Shown: positions 19,891 to 28,488, counted from the first letter of the stretch. The stretch: 64,000 nt of DNA from Pseudomonas asgharzadehiana (GCF_019139815.1 NZ_CP077079.1:6043032-6107031); one strand, 5' to 3'. Numbers and translations are program-made. Notes: generated by a model from the letters alone, not told the origin.

Positions 19891-21106
19891 CCCGGCCCCG
19901 GCAGCAGTAAAGACCGATCACGCTGAGCAGGCTGTAACTCGACAAACCCAGCCAGCCCAAGTGGCTGGCCGGCCACAGCCCTACCAGCGGTGCCAGCCAT
20001 ACCAGCGGTACATTCAGCGCCAGGCGTGCCCACTCGGCCTTCAACGCCCACGGCCGGTTCTCCAGGGCCACGCCCAGGGTAAAGAGCCCCAGTGCCATCA
20101 CACTCCAGCCCAGGACCAGCGCTGAGCTGTGCAGCCCCTCGCCAAAATTCATCAAGTAGCTGCCAAACCCCACATACACCGCAAACTGCAGGGCGATATA
20201 CACCTGTTGGCGCGCCTCCAGCGGCACGTCGAATTTGCGGAACTGGCTCAGGTCCGGCTTGGCCAACGGGTATTTGGCCTTTACATCGGCCGGGCGCCAG
20301 CCGGTGGGCATAAACCAGATGCGCAGCTTGTCCCGCCAGCGTTCGGTGCGCCGCGCATCACTCCACAGCTGCGCGTAAAACTGCAGGTTGGCCCACAGCG
20401 GGTTCCAACTGGCCAAGGGCGTGGTCACGCCGAAAATCACCGGTTCGTTGTCGTCTTCTTCCTGGAACGTACCGAACAGCCGGTCCCAAAGAATGAACAC
20501 CCCGCCGTAGTTGCGATCCATGTAGAGAGCGTTCTGTGCATGGTGGGCCCGATGATTGGACGGTGTGACAAAGAACCACTCGAACCAGCCGAGCTTGGGC
20601 ACGTGGCGGGTATGTACCCAGAATTGGTACAGCAGGTTGAGCGAAGCCACGCTGATAAATACCACCAACGGCACGCCCAATACGGCCAGGGGCAGGTAGA
20701 AAATCCAGCTCAGCAGGAAACCGGTACTGGTCTGGCGCAGGGCGGTGCTGAGGTTGTAGTCCTCGCTCTGGTGATGCACCGAATGCGCGGCCCACAAAAT
20801 ATTGCGCTCGTGGCCCATGCGGTGCAGCCAGTAGTAGCAGAAGTCATAGAACACAAAGGCAAACACCCAGGTCCATGCACGTTGGGCAGGCAGTTCAACC
20901 ACAGCCAGGTATTTAAGGGCACATGCGTAAGTCAGCAGCCCTACCCCCTTGGTCAACAACCCGGTGGTGGTGGACAGCACGCCGGTACTGAGACTGTTGA
21001 TGGCGTCCGCTACCCGGTAGTTGCGCTGGCCCCGCCAGCGGTCGAGGAGCAGTTCCACCACGATCAAGGCGATGAAAAACGGTACCGCGTAAGGCACGAA
21101 GTCCAT
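19871..21106 (-). CDS. Sterol desaturase/fatty-acid hydroxylase-family membrane protein
   Basis: A 411-residue integral membrane di-iron enzyme. The histidine clusters that bind iron are HRMGH at 95-99, HSVHH at 108-112, HTRH at 165-168 and HRAHH at 185-189, between hydrophobic segments. After the catalytic part (to about residue 270) a soluble stretch is followed by four more hydrophobic segments (305-405), so the protein is longer than the minimal ERG3-like domain. Bacteria rarely make sterols, so the substrate is probably a fatty acyl chain, carotenoid or other lipid; it cannot be read from sequence. It is a monocistronic gene divergent from elbB. Confidence 0.88.
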   Translation of the reverse strand: MDFVPYAVPFFIALIVVELLLDRWRGQRNYRVADAINSLSTGVLSTTTGLLTKGVGLLTYACALKYLAVVELPAQRAWTWVFAFVFYDFCYYWLHRMGHERNILWAAHSVHHQSEDYNLSTALRQTSTGFLLSWIFYLPLAVLGVPLVVFISVASLNLLYQFWVHTRHVPKLGWFEWFFVTPSNHRAHHAQNALYMDRNYGGVFILWDRLFGTFQEEDDNEPVIFGVTTPLASWNPLWANLQFYAQLWSDARRTERWRDKLRIWFMPTGWRPADVKAKYPLAKPDLSQFRKFDVPLEARQQVYIALQFAVYVGFGSYLMNFGEGLHSSALVLGWSVMALGLFTLGVALENRPWALKAEWARLALNVPLVWLAPLVGLWPASHLGWLGLSSYSLLSVIGLYCCRGRVTRLAS

Positions 21107-21222
21107 GGTCTGGTCCGGTCTATTTTTGTTACATCAAGATTAGGTGCAGCCGCGCGAGATCCCATTGGCAACAGGTTACAAATTAGTAGACATTTAACGC
21201 CAAGACCTCAGGAGAAATGCCC

Positions 21223-21888
21223 ATGAGCAAAAAGATTGCAGTGATCCTTTCCGGCTGCGGCGTGTACGACGGTGCCGAGATCCATGAAAGCGTAATCACC
21301 CTGCTGCGCCTGGACCAGCGCGGCGCTCAGGTGGAATGTTTTGCGCCGGATATTGCGCAACTGCACGTCATCAACCACCTCACCGGCGAAGAAATGCCCG
21401 AGTCGCGCAATGTACTGGTGGAGTCGGCACGCATCGCCCGCGGCGCCGTGAAGAACATCGGCGAGGCCGACGTCACCCAGTTCGACGCACTGATCGTGCC
21501 CGGCGGGTTTGGCGCGGCGAAGAACCTGTCGAATTTCGCCGGGGAAGGCGCCGGTTGCAGCGTTAATCCGCAGGTATTGGCGCTGGCCGAAGCCTTTGCC
21601 GAAGCCGGCAAACCCGTGGGGCTGATCTGCATCGCGCCGGCCCTGGCCGCAAAAATCTACGGCCCGGGCGTGACCTGCACTATCGGCAACTGTCCCGACA
21701 CCGCCGCCGCCTTGGACAAGATGGGCGCCACGCACCAGGAATGCACGGTTGAAGACATCGTCGAAGACACGGCGCGCAAGCTGGTGAGCACGCCGGCTTA
21801 TATGCTCGGCAAGAACATCAGTGAGGTGGCGTCGGGCATCAACAAGCTGGTGGATCGGGTGCTGGAGCTGACCCACGAGAACGACTGA
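21223..21888 (+). CDS. elbB: Isoprenoid biosynthesis glyoxalase ElbB (DJ-1/PfpI-like)
   Basis: A 221-residue cytosolic protein of the class I glutamine-amidotransferase-like superfamily. The nucleophile-elbow cysteine lies in PVGLICIAPALAA near residue 135, with CGVYDGAEIHE near the N-terminus and VPGGFGAAKNLSNFA in the middle. E. coli ElbB has glyoxalase activity in vitro and was linked to isoprenoid production; its physiological role is not settled. The start at 21223 (MSKKIAVILSG) is preferred to an ATG at 21217 because AGGAG at 21210-21214 is eight bases before it and only two before the earlier one. Confidence 0.92.
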   Translation: MSKKIAVILSGCGVYDGAEIHESVITLLRLDQRGAQVECFAPDIAQLHVINHLTGEEMPESRNVLVESARIARGAVKNIGEADVTQFDALIVPGGFGAAKNLSNFAGEGAGCSVNPQVLALAEAFAEAGKPVGLICIAPALAAKIYGPGVTCTIGNCPDTAAALDKMGATHQECTVEDIVEDTARKLVSTPAYMLGKNISEVASGINKLVDRVLELTHEND

Positions 21889-21923
21889 TCAACTGACAGA
21901 GCACTAAATGGTAATGAGCGGGC

Positions 21924-22379
21924 TCAGGCCGGGCGCATCAATTGAGTGAGGATGCGGTCCAGCGAGTTGGCGAACGCCTGTTTGTCTTTCTCCCCATGGG
22001 GCGGTGGGCCACCGCCCATCCGGCCCTGCTCGCGCAGGTCGGTGAACAGGTTACGCACCGCCAGGCGCTCGCTCATGTTCGCGGGGCTGAACTCCTTGCC
22101 CCGAGGGTCCAGGGCCGTGACGCCCTTCTTCACCAGCCGGTCGGCCAACGGCACATCGCTGCAGATCACCAGCTCACCCGGCACGGCGTGTTCTACCAAG
22201 TAATCATCGGCTGCATCCGGGCCACTGGGCACCACGATCAGCTTCACGCAGGCAAAACTCGGCTTGATCTGGCTCTGCCCGGCCACCAGCACCACCTCGA
22301 ACTGGCGCTTGAGGGCGAATTTCACCACCTGGTCCTTGGCTGCCCGAGGGCAGGCGTCAGCATCGATCCATACGCGCAC
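21924..22379 (-). CDS. YaiI/YqxD family protein (DUF188), NYN-like nuclease fold
   Basis: A 151-residue cytosolic protein beginning with the family signature WIDADACPRAAKD. It contains VICSDVPLADRLVKKG with conserved acidic residues and GPPPHGEKDKQAFANSLDRIL near the end. The DUF188 family is related to PIN/NYN nucleases by its acidic residues, but no function is established. The start codon is GTG and directly abuts the stop codon of the FTR1 gene upstream, so the two are probably co-transcribed and coupled. Confidence 0.85.
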   Translation of the reverse strand: MRVWIDADACPRAAKDQVVKFALKRQFEVVLVAGQSQIKPSFACVKLIVVPSGPDAADDYLVEHAVPGELVICSDVPLADRLVKKGVTALDPRGKEFSPANMSERLAVRNLFTDLREQGRMGGGPPPHGEKDKQAFANSLDRILTQLMRPA

Positions 22380-24275
22380 CTACGCCACCACCCGGCGTTT
22401 CTCCGCCAGGCGGCTGCGGCCATACAACACCACAATCGCGAGGATCGCCACGGCCTGCGCACTCAGCGAATAGGCATCGGCGTGAATGCCCAGCCAATCG
22501 AAGTCAAAGAACGCCACCGGCCGTGTGCCGAAGATGCCGGCTTCTTGCAGCGCCTTGACGCCATGCCCGGCAAACACTACCGACAGCGCGCACAGCAGTG
22601 CAGCGTTGATACCGAAGAACAACGCCAGCGGCAGCTTCGCCGAACCACGCAGGATGATCCATGCCAGGCCCACCAACAGCACCAGCGCGGTGGCGCCACC
22701 CGCCAGCACCGCGTTGTGCCCGGCCGGGCCGGATTGCAGCCACAGGGTCTCGTAGAACAGGATCACCTCGAACAGCTCGCGATACACCGAGAAGAACGCC
22801 AGCAGCGCAAAGCCAAAACGCCCACCGCCGCCGACCAGGCTGCTTTTGATGTAGTCCTGCCACGCGGCGGCGTGACGCCGGTCGTGCATCCATACGCCGA
22901 GCCACAGCACCATGACGCTGGCGAACAGCGCGGTGCAGCCTTCGAGCAGTTCGCGCTGGGCGCCGCTCACGTCAATCACATAGGCCGCCAACGCCCAGGT
23001 GGCCAAACCGGCCAGCAGCGCCAACCCCCAACCCGCGTTGACGCTGCGCACCGCCGACTGCTGGCCGGTGTTACGCAGGAACGCCAGGATCGCCGCCAGC
23101 ACCAGAATCGCTTCCAGACCTTCGCGCAGCAGGATCAGCAGGCCCGAGATATAACTCAACGACCAGCTCAGGCCATCGCTGCCCAGCAAACCGGCGGACT
23201 CGGTAAGTTTGCCCTTGGCCACGTCCAGGCGTTGCTGCACCTGCTCGATCGGCAAGCCGTCCTGCAACGACTGCCGGTAGGCCATCAGGGCCTTCTCGGT
23301 GTCCTTGCGCACGTTGGCGTCGACGTTGTCCAACGAGCTTTCCACCAGCTCGAAGCCTTCCAGGTAGGCCGCTACGGACAGGTCGTAGGCTTGCTCGTGA
23401 TCGCCGTTACGGAACGCGGCGAGGCTCTTGTCCAACGTCGTCGCGGTGTAGTCGAGCAACTGCGCAGGGCCACGCTTGACCTGCGGCGGTTGCGCACGCT
23501 GGGCACGGAAGGTTGCAGCGGCATCGGGCCCCTGCGCGGCCAGCACTTCGTTGGGGGTTTGGCGCGCCAAGTCGGCGAGATTGAAGGGCTGCTCGCTTTT
23601 CGCCGCAGCGGGGTCGGCCGTGAAGCCGGCAATGTAGGTGGCCAGGTCCCAGCGCTGGCGGTCGTCCAACTGGTCGGCGAAGGACGGCATGTCGGTGCCT
23701 TCGACACCCAGGCCCAACGTGTTGTAGATCGCGTAGAGGCTCAGGCGGTCCAGGCGTGCGGCATCGTGCAGGTTCGCGGGAGGCGGCGTGAGGCCTACGC
23801 CCGCCGGGCCATCACCGGCACCGGTAGTGCCGTGGCATACCGAACACTGTTGGGCGTAGAGCGGCGCACCCCGCGTGGGGTCGGGCGTGATGGCCGGGGC
23901 CTGGCTGACCTCATACGCCACCGCCAGCTTGGCGCCCAACTGACGGGCCTGGCGGGCAACGGTCGCACCGTCCTGGTGGGCGGTGACCGCCGCCAGCAAT
24001 TCATCAACGCCCTTTATCAACTCGGCACGCTCGGGTTTTTGCGGCAAGTCCGCCACCAGGCCCTGTAATACCCCGAGAAACTCCACCTGCTCGCGGTATT
24101 CCGAATCATCCACCACCTTGCCCGCCTCCACCGTTGGCGGGTAGTCAGCACCAATGTAGTCCAGCAAATGCAGTGCCTGGGGGGCGCCCTCGGCAGTTGC
24201 GGCCAACAGGTTGACGCTGCACGACATCAACGCCGGCAACAACAGCCAGACGAGAAAACGGAAGGGGGCAGTCAT
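22380..24275 (-). CDS. Cytochrome c-FTR1 fusion, probable high-affinity iron permease
   Basis: A 631-residue membrane protein. After a signal sequence and a helical periplasmic region, residues 138-220 form a cytochrome c domain with heme motif CSVCH at 144-148 and a likely axial methionine in TDMPSF (196). A second helical periplasmic part (270-360) precedes an FTR1/EfeU-type permease of about seven membrane helices. It carries both iron-pathway motifs, REGLE at 384-388 and RELFE at 499-503. In yeast, FTR1 couples iron oxidation to import; here the attached heme could play the oxidase part (inference). No EfeO or EfeB gene is nearby. The adjoining YaiI gene follows without a gap. Confidence 0.92.
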   Translation of the reverse strand: MTAPFRFLVWLLLPALMSCSVNLLAATAEGAPQALHLLDYIGADYPPTVEAGKVVDDSEYREQVEFLGVLQGLVADLPQKPERAELIKGVDELLAAVTAHQDGATVARQARQLGAKLAVAYEVSQAPAITPDPTRGAPLYAQQCSVCHGTTGAGDGPAGVGLTPPPANLHDAARLDRLSLYAIYNTLGLGVEGTDMPSFADQLDDRQRWDLATYIAGFTADPAAAKSEQPFNLADLARQTPNEVLAAQGPDAAATFRAQRAQPPQVKRGPAQLLDYTATTLDKSLAAFRNGDHEQAYDLSVAAYLEGFELVESSLDNVDANVRKDTEKALMAYRQSLQDGLPIEQVQQRLDVAKGKLTESAGLLGSDGLSWSLSYISGLLILLREGLEAILVLAAILAFLRNTGQQSAVRSVNAGWGLALLAGLATWALAAYVIDVSGAQRELLEGCTALFASVMVLWLGVWMHDRRHAAAWQDYIKSSLVGGGGRFGFALLAFFSVYRELFEVILFYETLWLQSGPAGHNAVLAGGATALVLLVGLAWIILRGSAKLPLALFFGINAALLCALSVVFAGHGVKALQEAGIFGTRPVAFFDFDWLGIHADAYSLSAQAVAILAIVVLYGRSRLAEKRRVVA

Positions 24276-24422
24276 GAATGAATCTCAAAGGGAAACAAGA
24301 AGTAACATATTGTTCAGCTTTAAGGGCTTTGACTCAAGGCGTATGTGATTTGGCGCGTGCGCGCGCTGAGATTTTAGGCGCAGTAGTGGCATTTTTACCG
24401 CGAACAACACAGCAAAAAGCCA

Positions 24423-24450
24423 TTGTTTTGCCAGTAATGGCGCTTATAAT
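24423..24450 (+). promoter_or_regulatory. Candidate sigma-70 promoter for the envelope lipoprotein operon
   Basis: TTGTTT at 24423-24428 and a perfect TATAAT at 24445-24450 are separated by 16 bases. The likely start of transcription is near 24457, giving a leader of about 85 bases before the ATG at 24542. The element lies in the divergent gap with the FTR1 gene; no clear Fur box was seen there. Confidence 0.45.
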
Positions 24451-24541
24451 GCCGCGCCCTGTTAGTGCGAAAGGGAATTTTCGTTCCTCGTCTTTATGAG
24501 GAATCACCATATCGGTTGATCACTTTCAGGGAAGAAGCTGC

Positions 24542-25939
24542 ATGGCATTTCGCGCCTTAACTCCGCTCGCGCTCGCGGCGGTGACGTTGCTCAGCGGCTG
24601 CTCGATGTTTCGCAGCTACGACACCGAGCTGCAAGCCACTAACCAGCAATTGGCCACCGGCAATGTCGACGGCGCCCTGACCCTGCTGGAAAAAAACAAC
24701 ACCAGCCAAGACAAGGACTTGCTCTATTTCTTCGAAAAGGGCGAGTTGTTGCGGGCCAAGGGCGACCTGACCGGCAGCCAGACCGCCTGGCGCAGCGCCG
24801 ACCTGCAAGTCTATAAGTGGGAAGAGTCGGTCAAGTTCGACAGCGCAAAGTACCTGTCCCAGTTCGGCAGTTTCCTGGCCAACGACAAGGTGCGTCGCTA
24901 CGAAGGCTATGACTACGAAAAAGTCATGCTGACCACGCAGATGGCACTCAACCTGCTGGCCCTGAATGACTTCGACGGCGCGCGTACCGAGATCAAGAAG
25001 ACCCACGAACGCGAAGCCGTGATCGCCGACCTGCGCGACAAGGAATACCTCAAGCGCGAGGACGAAGCCCAGCGTGAAGGCGTGACCACCCAGATGAAAG
25101 ACCTGAGCGGTTACCCGGTGCAAGCCCTGAACGCGCCGGAAGTGGTCGGCCTCAAAAACAGCTACCAGAGTGCGTTCAGCCATTACCTGGCAGGTTTCAT
25201 CTACGAGGCCCTCGGCGAAAAAGACTTGGCCGCCCCCGGCTACCGCAAGGCCGCCGAGCTGCGCCCCAATACGCCGTTGCTGGAAAAGGCCTTGCTGGAT
25301 CTGGACAAATCCAAGGTCGGCGCCAATGAAACCGAGGTGCTGATTGTGGTGCAGAGCGGCCTGGCCCCGGCCCGCGACTCGATCCGCCTGCCGCTGCCGA
25401 TCCCGATCAACGGCAACCTGGTGATTACCCCGCTGTCGTTCCCGGTGATCAAGGCCGATACATCCACCGCCACCTTTGCCCAGATCGGCGTCGATGGACA
25501 GCAACAGAACCTCACTGCGCTCAACAGCACCACCGCCATGTCGCGTCGCGCACTGCGTGATGACATGCCGGGGATCATCCTGCGGACCACCGTGCGCGCG
25601 GTGACCCGCGGCGTGGCACAAAACAACTTGAACAAGACCAACCCCATGGCCGGCCTGGTATTGGGCATCGCCTCGGCCGTGACCGAAGGCGCCGACACCC
25701 GCACCTGGCGCACCCTGCCGGACTTGACCCAAGTGACTCGCCTGCGCCTCAAGCACGGCGAGCATCAAGTCAGCCTGCCCAATGCCTTGGGTGGCACGCT
25801 GGTGACGGTCAAGGCCGACCAGCGCTACCAAGTGATCACCCTGCGCGTGGTCGGCAATCAAGTATTCGCCGGCGGCCTCGCGGCCCATGTCATACCGAGC
25901 ACACCGCCCCAGGCCATTGCCACCCTCAAACAACCGTAA
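24542..25939 (+). CDS. COG3014-type TPR-like outer-membrane lipoprotein
   Basis: A 465-residue lipoprotein with signal peptide and lipobox LLSGCS; the acylated residue is Cys20. The next residue is Ser, so outer-membrane sorting is expected. Residues 30-270 are helical and repeat-like (TNQQLATGNVDGALTLLEKN, KGELLRAKGDLTGSQTAW, ALNLLALNDFDGARTEIKK, YEALGEKDLAAPGYRKAAEL), typical of tetratricopeptide scaffolds. The C-terminal 190 residues are rich in beta strands. No enzyme motif is seen. It heads a four-gene operon (next gene after 10 bases) with YcfL- and LpoB-like proteins, so a scaffold role in an envelope complex is likely, but the function is unknown. Confidence 0.82.
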   Translation: MAFRALTPLALAAVTLLSGCSMFRSYDTELQATNQQLATGNVDGALTLLEKNNTSQDKDLLYFFEKGELLRAKGDLTGSQTAWRSADLQVYKWEESVKFDSAKYLSQFGSFLANDKVRRYEGYDYEKVMLTTQMALNLLALNDFDGARTEIKKTHEREAVIADLRDKEYLKREDEAQREGVTTQMKDLSGYPVQALNAPEVVGLKNSYQSAFSHYLAGFIYEALGEKDLAAPGYRKAAELRPNTPLLEKALLDLDKSKVGANETEVLIVVQSGLAPARDSIRLPLPIPINGNLVITPLSFPVIKADTSTATFAQIGVDGQQQNLTALNSTTAMSRRALRDDMPGIILRTTVRAVTRGVAQNNLNKTNPMAGLVLGIASAVTEGADTRTWRTLPDLTQVTRLRLKHGEHQVSLPNALGGTLVTVKADQRYQVITLRVVGNQVFAGGLAAHVIPSTPPQAIATLKQP

Positions 25940-25949
25940 GGAGCACGCT

Positions 25950-26321
25950 ATGCGTCACTTCATCCTCGGCGCCCTGGCGCTGGTCCTGCTCGCCGGCTGC
26001 GCCACCCCGCCGCCGCCGGAGCCCGGCAGCGCCGCGAGCAAAATCGTGGTGATGGGCAAGTTCAAGGGCATCGCGGTCGGCGCCATTCGCGTTGCGCGCG
26101 AAAACGGCTTCCTCACCGCCAAGGTGCAATTGAGCAACATCACCAGCAGCAACCAGACGATGTATTACCGCTTCGCCTGGCTGGGCGCCGACGGTTTCCC
26201 GGTGGGCGACGAAGACACCTGGAAAGTGCTGAACCTGTACGCCAACCAGGCGACGTTCCTGCCGGCCATCGCCAACTTGCCCCAGGCGGCGGATTTCCGT
26301 CTTGAAGTCAAAACCCCTTGA
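25950..26321 (+). CDS. YcfL-family lipoprotein (DUF1425)
   Basis: A 123-residue lipoprotein: signal MRHFILGALALVLLAGC with lipobox LLAGC, acylated at Cys17, then a Pro-rich linker and a small beta-sandwich domain (LTAKVQLSNITSSNQTMYYRFAW-type sequence, LGADGFPV, TFLPAIANLPQAADFRLEV). It matches E. coli YcfL, which also lies next to lpoB. AAGGAG is well placed before ATG 25950. Function is not established; the fold suggests binding of another envelope protein. Confidence 0.85.
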   Translation: MRHFILGALALVLLAGCATPPPPEPGSAASKIVVMGKFKGIAVGAIRVARENGFLTAKVQLSNITSSNQTMYYRFAWLGADGFPVGDEDTWKVLNLYANQATFLPAIANLPQAADFRLEVKTP

Positions 26322-26356
26322 GCCGTCCCCTTCTTAAGCGCCAGAGAGATTTCCCC

Positions 26357-26944
26357 ATGTTTGCACGCTTTTCGATTCTCGCCGTGGTTGCCGTACTGGT
26401 CAGCGGCTGCGCCAATACTTCGCCGGTACTGGGCAGTAAGAACATTAACTACGGCGACACCAAGGCCGTGGAAACGGTGACCAATGAGTTCGGTTCCACC
26501 GATCTGCAGATGATCGCCGAAAGCATGACCCGCTCCCTGGCCCAATCCGGCATCCTGCACGGCCGCCCGGTAGTCCAGGTGTACGACGTGAAGAACAAGA
26601 CCAGCGAGTACATCGACACCCGTGAGATCACCACGTCGATCAAAACCCAGCTGATGAAGACCGGCACCGCACGCTTTGCCAGTGACAACACCGACATGCA
26701 GAGCCAGGTTGACCAGCTCAAGCTGCAGAACCAGAGCGGCCTGTACAAGAAGACCACTGTGAGCAAGACCGGCAACATGGTCGCGGCCAAGTACCGCCTG
26801 GAAGGCTCCATCAGCTCCATCGTCAAGCGCAGCTCGGACTACAAGGACGTCTTTTACAAATTCAGCCTGCAGTTGATCGACGTCGAGAGCGGCCTGGCCG
26901 AGTGGATGGACGAAAAAGAAATCCGCAAGACTACGGAGCGCTAA
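26357..26944 (+). CDS. LpoB-like outer-membrane lipoprotein
   Basis: A 195-residue lipoprotein with lipobox LVSGCA, acylated at Cys18. The C-terminal domain has the LpoB pattern: DLQMIAESMTRSLAQS, RPVVQVYDVKNKTSEYIDTREITTSIKTQL, TGTARFASDN and FSLQLIDVESGLAEWMDEKEIRKT. In E. coli LpoB activates the peptidoglycan synthase PBP1b. In P. aeruginosa that job is reported for an unrelated lipoprotein, LpoP, so this protein may have a different partner. The start at 26357 is chosen because the signal peptide begins there. It lies in the middle of the four-gene operon. Confidence 0.86.
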   Translation: MFARFSILAVVAVLVSGCANTSPVLGSKNINYGDTKAVETVTNEFGSTDLQMIAESMTRSLAQSGILHGRPVVQVYDVKNKTSEYIDTREITTSIKTQLMKTGTARFASDNTDMQSQVDQLKLQNQSGLYKKTTVSKTGNMVAAKYRLEGSISSIVKRSSDYKDVFYKFSLQLIDVESGLAEWMDEKEIRKTTER

Positions 26945-26947
26945 GCA

Positions 26948-27688
26948 ATGCGTGCATGGATCGGCATGATCGGCCTGTTGTGCGCCTTTGGCGCCTCGGC
27001 CGCGCCGAAGATCGCGGTGACCGACCTGGCCTACGAGGCGCGGGTCGAGGAATACATCCACCAGGTCTCGGCCAGCAACAACTTCCAGGCAAGCAGCTAC
27101 CACGCCAGCGGCGCCTCGAACTACAGCGAGTATGAAAGCCGTACCAGCTACATCGAACAGACCGAGCTGCGTAAGTTCAGCGGTGACATCAAGGGCGAGA
27201 TCCTCAAGTCCCGCCAGTTCCAACTGGTGCAAGGCACGCCCTACACCGCCGATGCCAAGGGTGACGTCTATGACGTGATCAAGCGCATCAAGGCCGGTCA
27301 CTTCAAAGGCGCGGACTACGTGCTGTTCGGCACGCTGTCGGACATCGACTTCACCCAGGACATCAACGCCCTGGACCACACCAACAGCTACTCGGCGGTG
27401 CTGGGCCTGACCCTGGTGGCGGACTTCAGTTTGATCAACACACGCACCTTCGAAATCACCTCGGCGTTTACCGCCATGGGTGAAGGCCAGGACACCAAGC
27501 TGGTGAACAGCCGCGACGTGCGCGTGAGCCTCAACCGGCCGCGGGTGGTCAAAGAAGTGTCGAAAGCGTTGGGTGAGGATGTGGCGCGCCAATTGGCGGA
27601 ACAACTGGGCGGCGGCTACCAAGACCCCGGCCAGCCAGTGCTGCGCAACAACCTGCCACGGGATGAAGCGCCGAAGATATTGCGCTGA
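26948..27688 (+). CDS. Exported protein of the LpoB/CsgG-like fold, last gene of envelope operon
   Basis: A 246-residue exported protein with a short signal peptide (MRAWIGMIGLLCAFGASA, cleavage before APKIAV) and no lipobox, unlike its three operon partners. The mature part begins PKIAVTDLAYEARVEEYI and includes a Ser/Tyr-rich insertion (residues 40-62), LRKFSGDIKGEILKSRQFQLVQG, ADYVLFGTLSDIDFTQDIN and FSLINTRTFEITSAF. The order (predicted strand, helix with a stretch naming an activity on the promoter of its own kind, then VLFGTL and the closing strand pair) recalls the nucleotide-free CsgG/LpoB fold. The assignment is by pattern only and the function is unknown. It starts three bases after the previous stop. 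Confidence 0.72.
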   Translation: MRAWIGMIGLLCAFGASAAPKIAVTDLAYEARVEEYIHQVSASNNFQASSYHASGASNYSEYESRTSYIEQTELRKFSGDIKGEILKSRQFQLVQGTPYTADAKGDVYDVIKRIKAGHFKGADYVLFGTLSDIDFTQDINALDHTNSYSAVLGLTLVADFSLINTRTFEITSAFTAMGEGQDTKLVNSRDVRVSLNRPRVVKEVSKALGEDVARQLAEQLGGGYQDPGQPVLRNNLPRDEAPKILR

Positions 27689-27716
27689 GCGGTAGTCCTC
27701 CAGGCAACACAAAACC

Positions 27717-27750
27717 AATATGGGAGGGCGCTTGCCCCCTCCCACATTTT
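27717..27750. repeat. REP-like palindrome after the envelope operon
   Basis: The palindrome AATATGGGAGGGCGCTTGCC followed by CCCTCCCACATTTT lies between two convergent genes. It is a diverged member of the GTGGGAGGGGGCTTGC family and could also serve as a bidirectional terminator. Confidence 0.78.
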
Positions 27751-27766
27751 GATTCGGTTTCGTCAG

Positions 27767-28399
27767 TCAGGCCGTTGCGCGATGCAAGCTGGCAAGGAAG
27801 CCCGCAGCCCCCACGAACAACCCGGCAAACGTACGGTTCATGCGTTTTGGCTGTTTGGGCGTGCGCAACAGGCGCAACACCTTCGATGCCAGCCCGGTGT
27901 ACCCGGCCATCACGATCATATCGACGCTAATCATGGTCGCGCCCAACATCAGGTACTGGATCAGCAACGGCGCCTGCGGGTTCACGAACTGCGGCAGTAC
28001 CGCGAGCATGAACACCACGGCCTTGGGGTTACTGGCGTTGACCAGAAAGCCGCGGAACATCATCGCCATCGGCTTGCCCACGGGGCGCGGGGTCGCGTCA
28101 TCGCTCATGTCCATGGGCAGCGCACGCCATTGCTTGACGGCCAGGTACACCAGATAGGCCACGCCAAACCATTTGATCGCATAGAACGCCGTGGACGACG
28201 TCGCCAAAATGGCTCCCAACCCACAGGCCACCACGGCAATCTGCATCGCCAGGCCCAGTTGCAGGCCAATGGCGTTCCAGTAGCCGCGCAGGAAACCATA
28301 TTGCAGACCGCTGGACATCGAAGCGATAGCGCCGGCGCCAGGAGAAAGGGAAATGATCCAGCTGGCCAGGAAAAAGGCCAGCCACGTATCGAGCGCCAT
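27767..28399 (-). CDS. LysE/RhtB-family amino-acid exporter
   Basis: A 210-residue inner-membrane protein with about six hydrophobic segments. The family signature SLSPGAGAIASMSSGLQYGFLRG appears near residue 18, and FRGFLVNASNPKAVVFMLAVLPQFV near 115. LysE/RhtB proteins export amino acids such as lysine, threonine or homoserine, and related molecules; the substrate is not predictable here. The ATG at 28399 is preceded by GGAGG. It appears to be a single-gene unit. Confidence 0.9.
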   Translation of the reverse strand: MALDTWLAFFLASWIISLSPGAGAIASMSSGLQYGFLRGYWNAIGLQLGLAMQIAVVACGLGAILATSSTAFYAIKWFGVAYLVYLAVKQWRALPMDMSDDATPRPVGKPMAMMFRGFLVNASNPKAVVFMLAVLPQFVNPQAPLLIQYLMLGATMISVDMIVMAGYTGLASKVLRLLRTPKQPKRMNRTFAGLFVGAAGFLASLHRATA

Positions 28400-28488
28400 T
28401 GCACACCTCGGAGGGGAGTTTGCTGTTGTGGCCTTAAGCTAACTCCGCCGACCGAGGGCTGGCTATAGATTTTTACAAGATGTGAATA

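Noticed and set aside
21942..24068. A 708-codon plus-strand open frame opposite the YaiI and FTR1 genes
   Set aside because: It is a shadow of genuine coding sequence with His/Gln/Arg-rich composition and no ribosome site.
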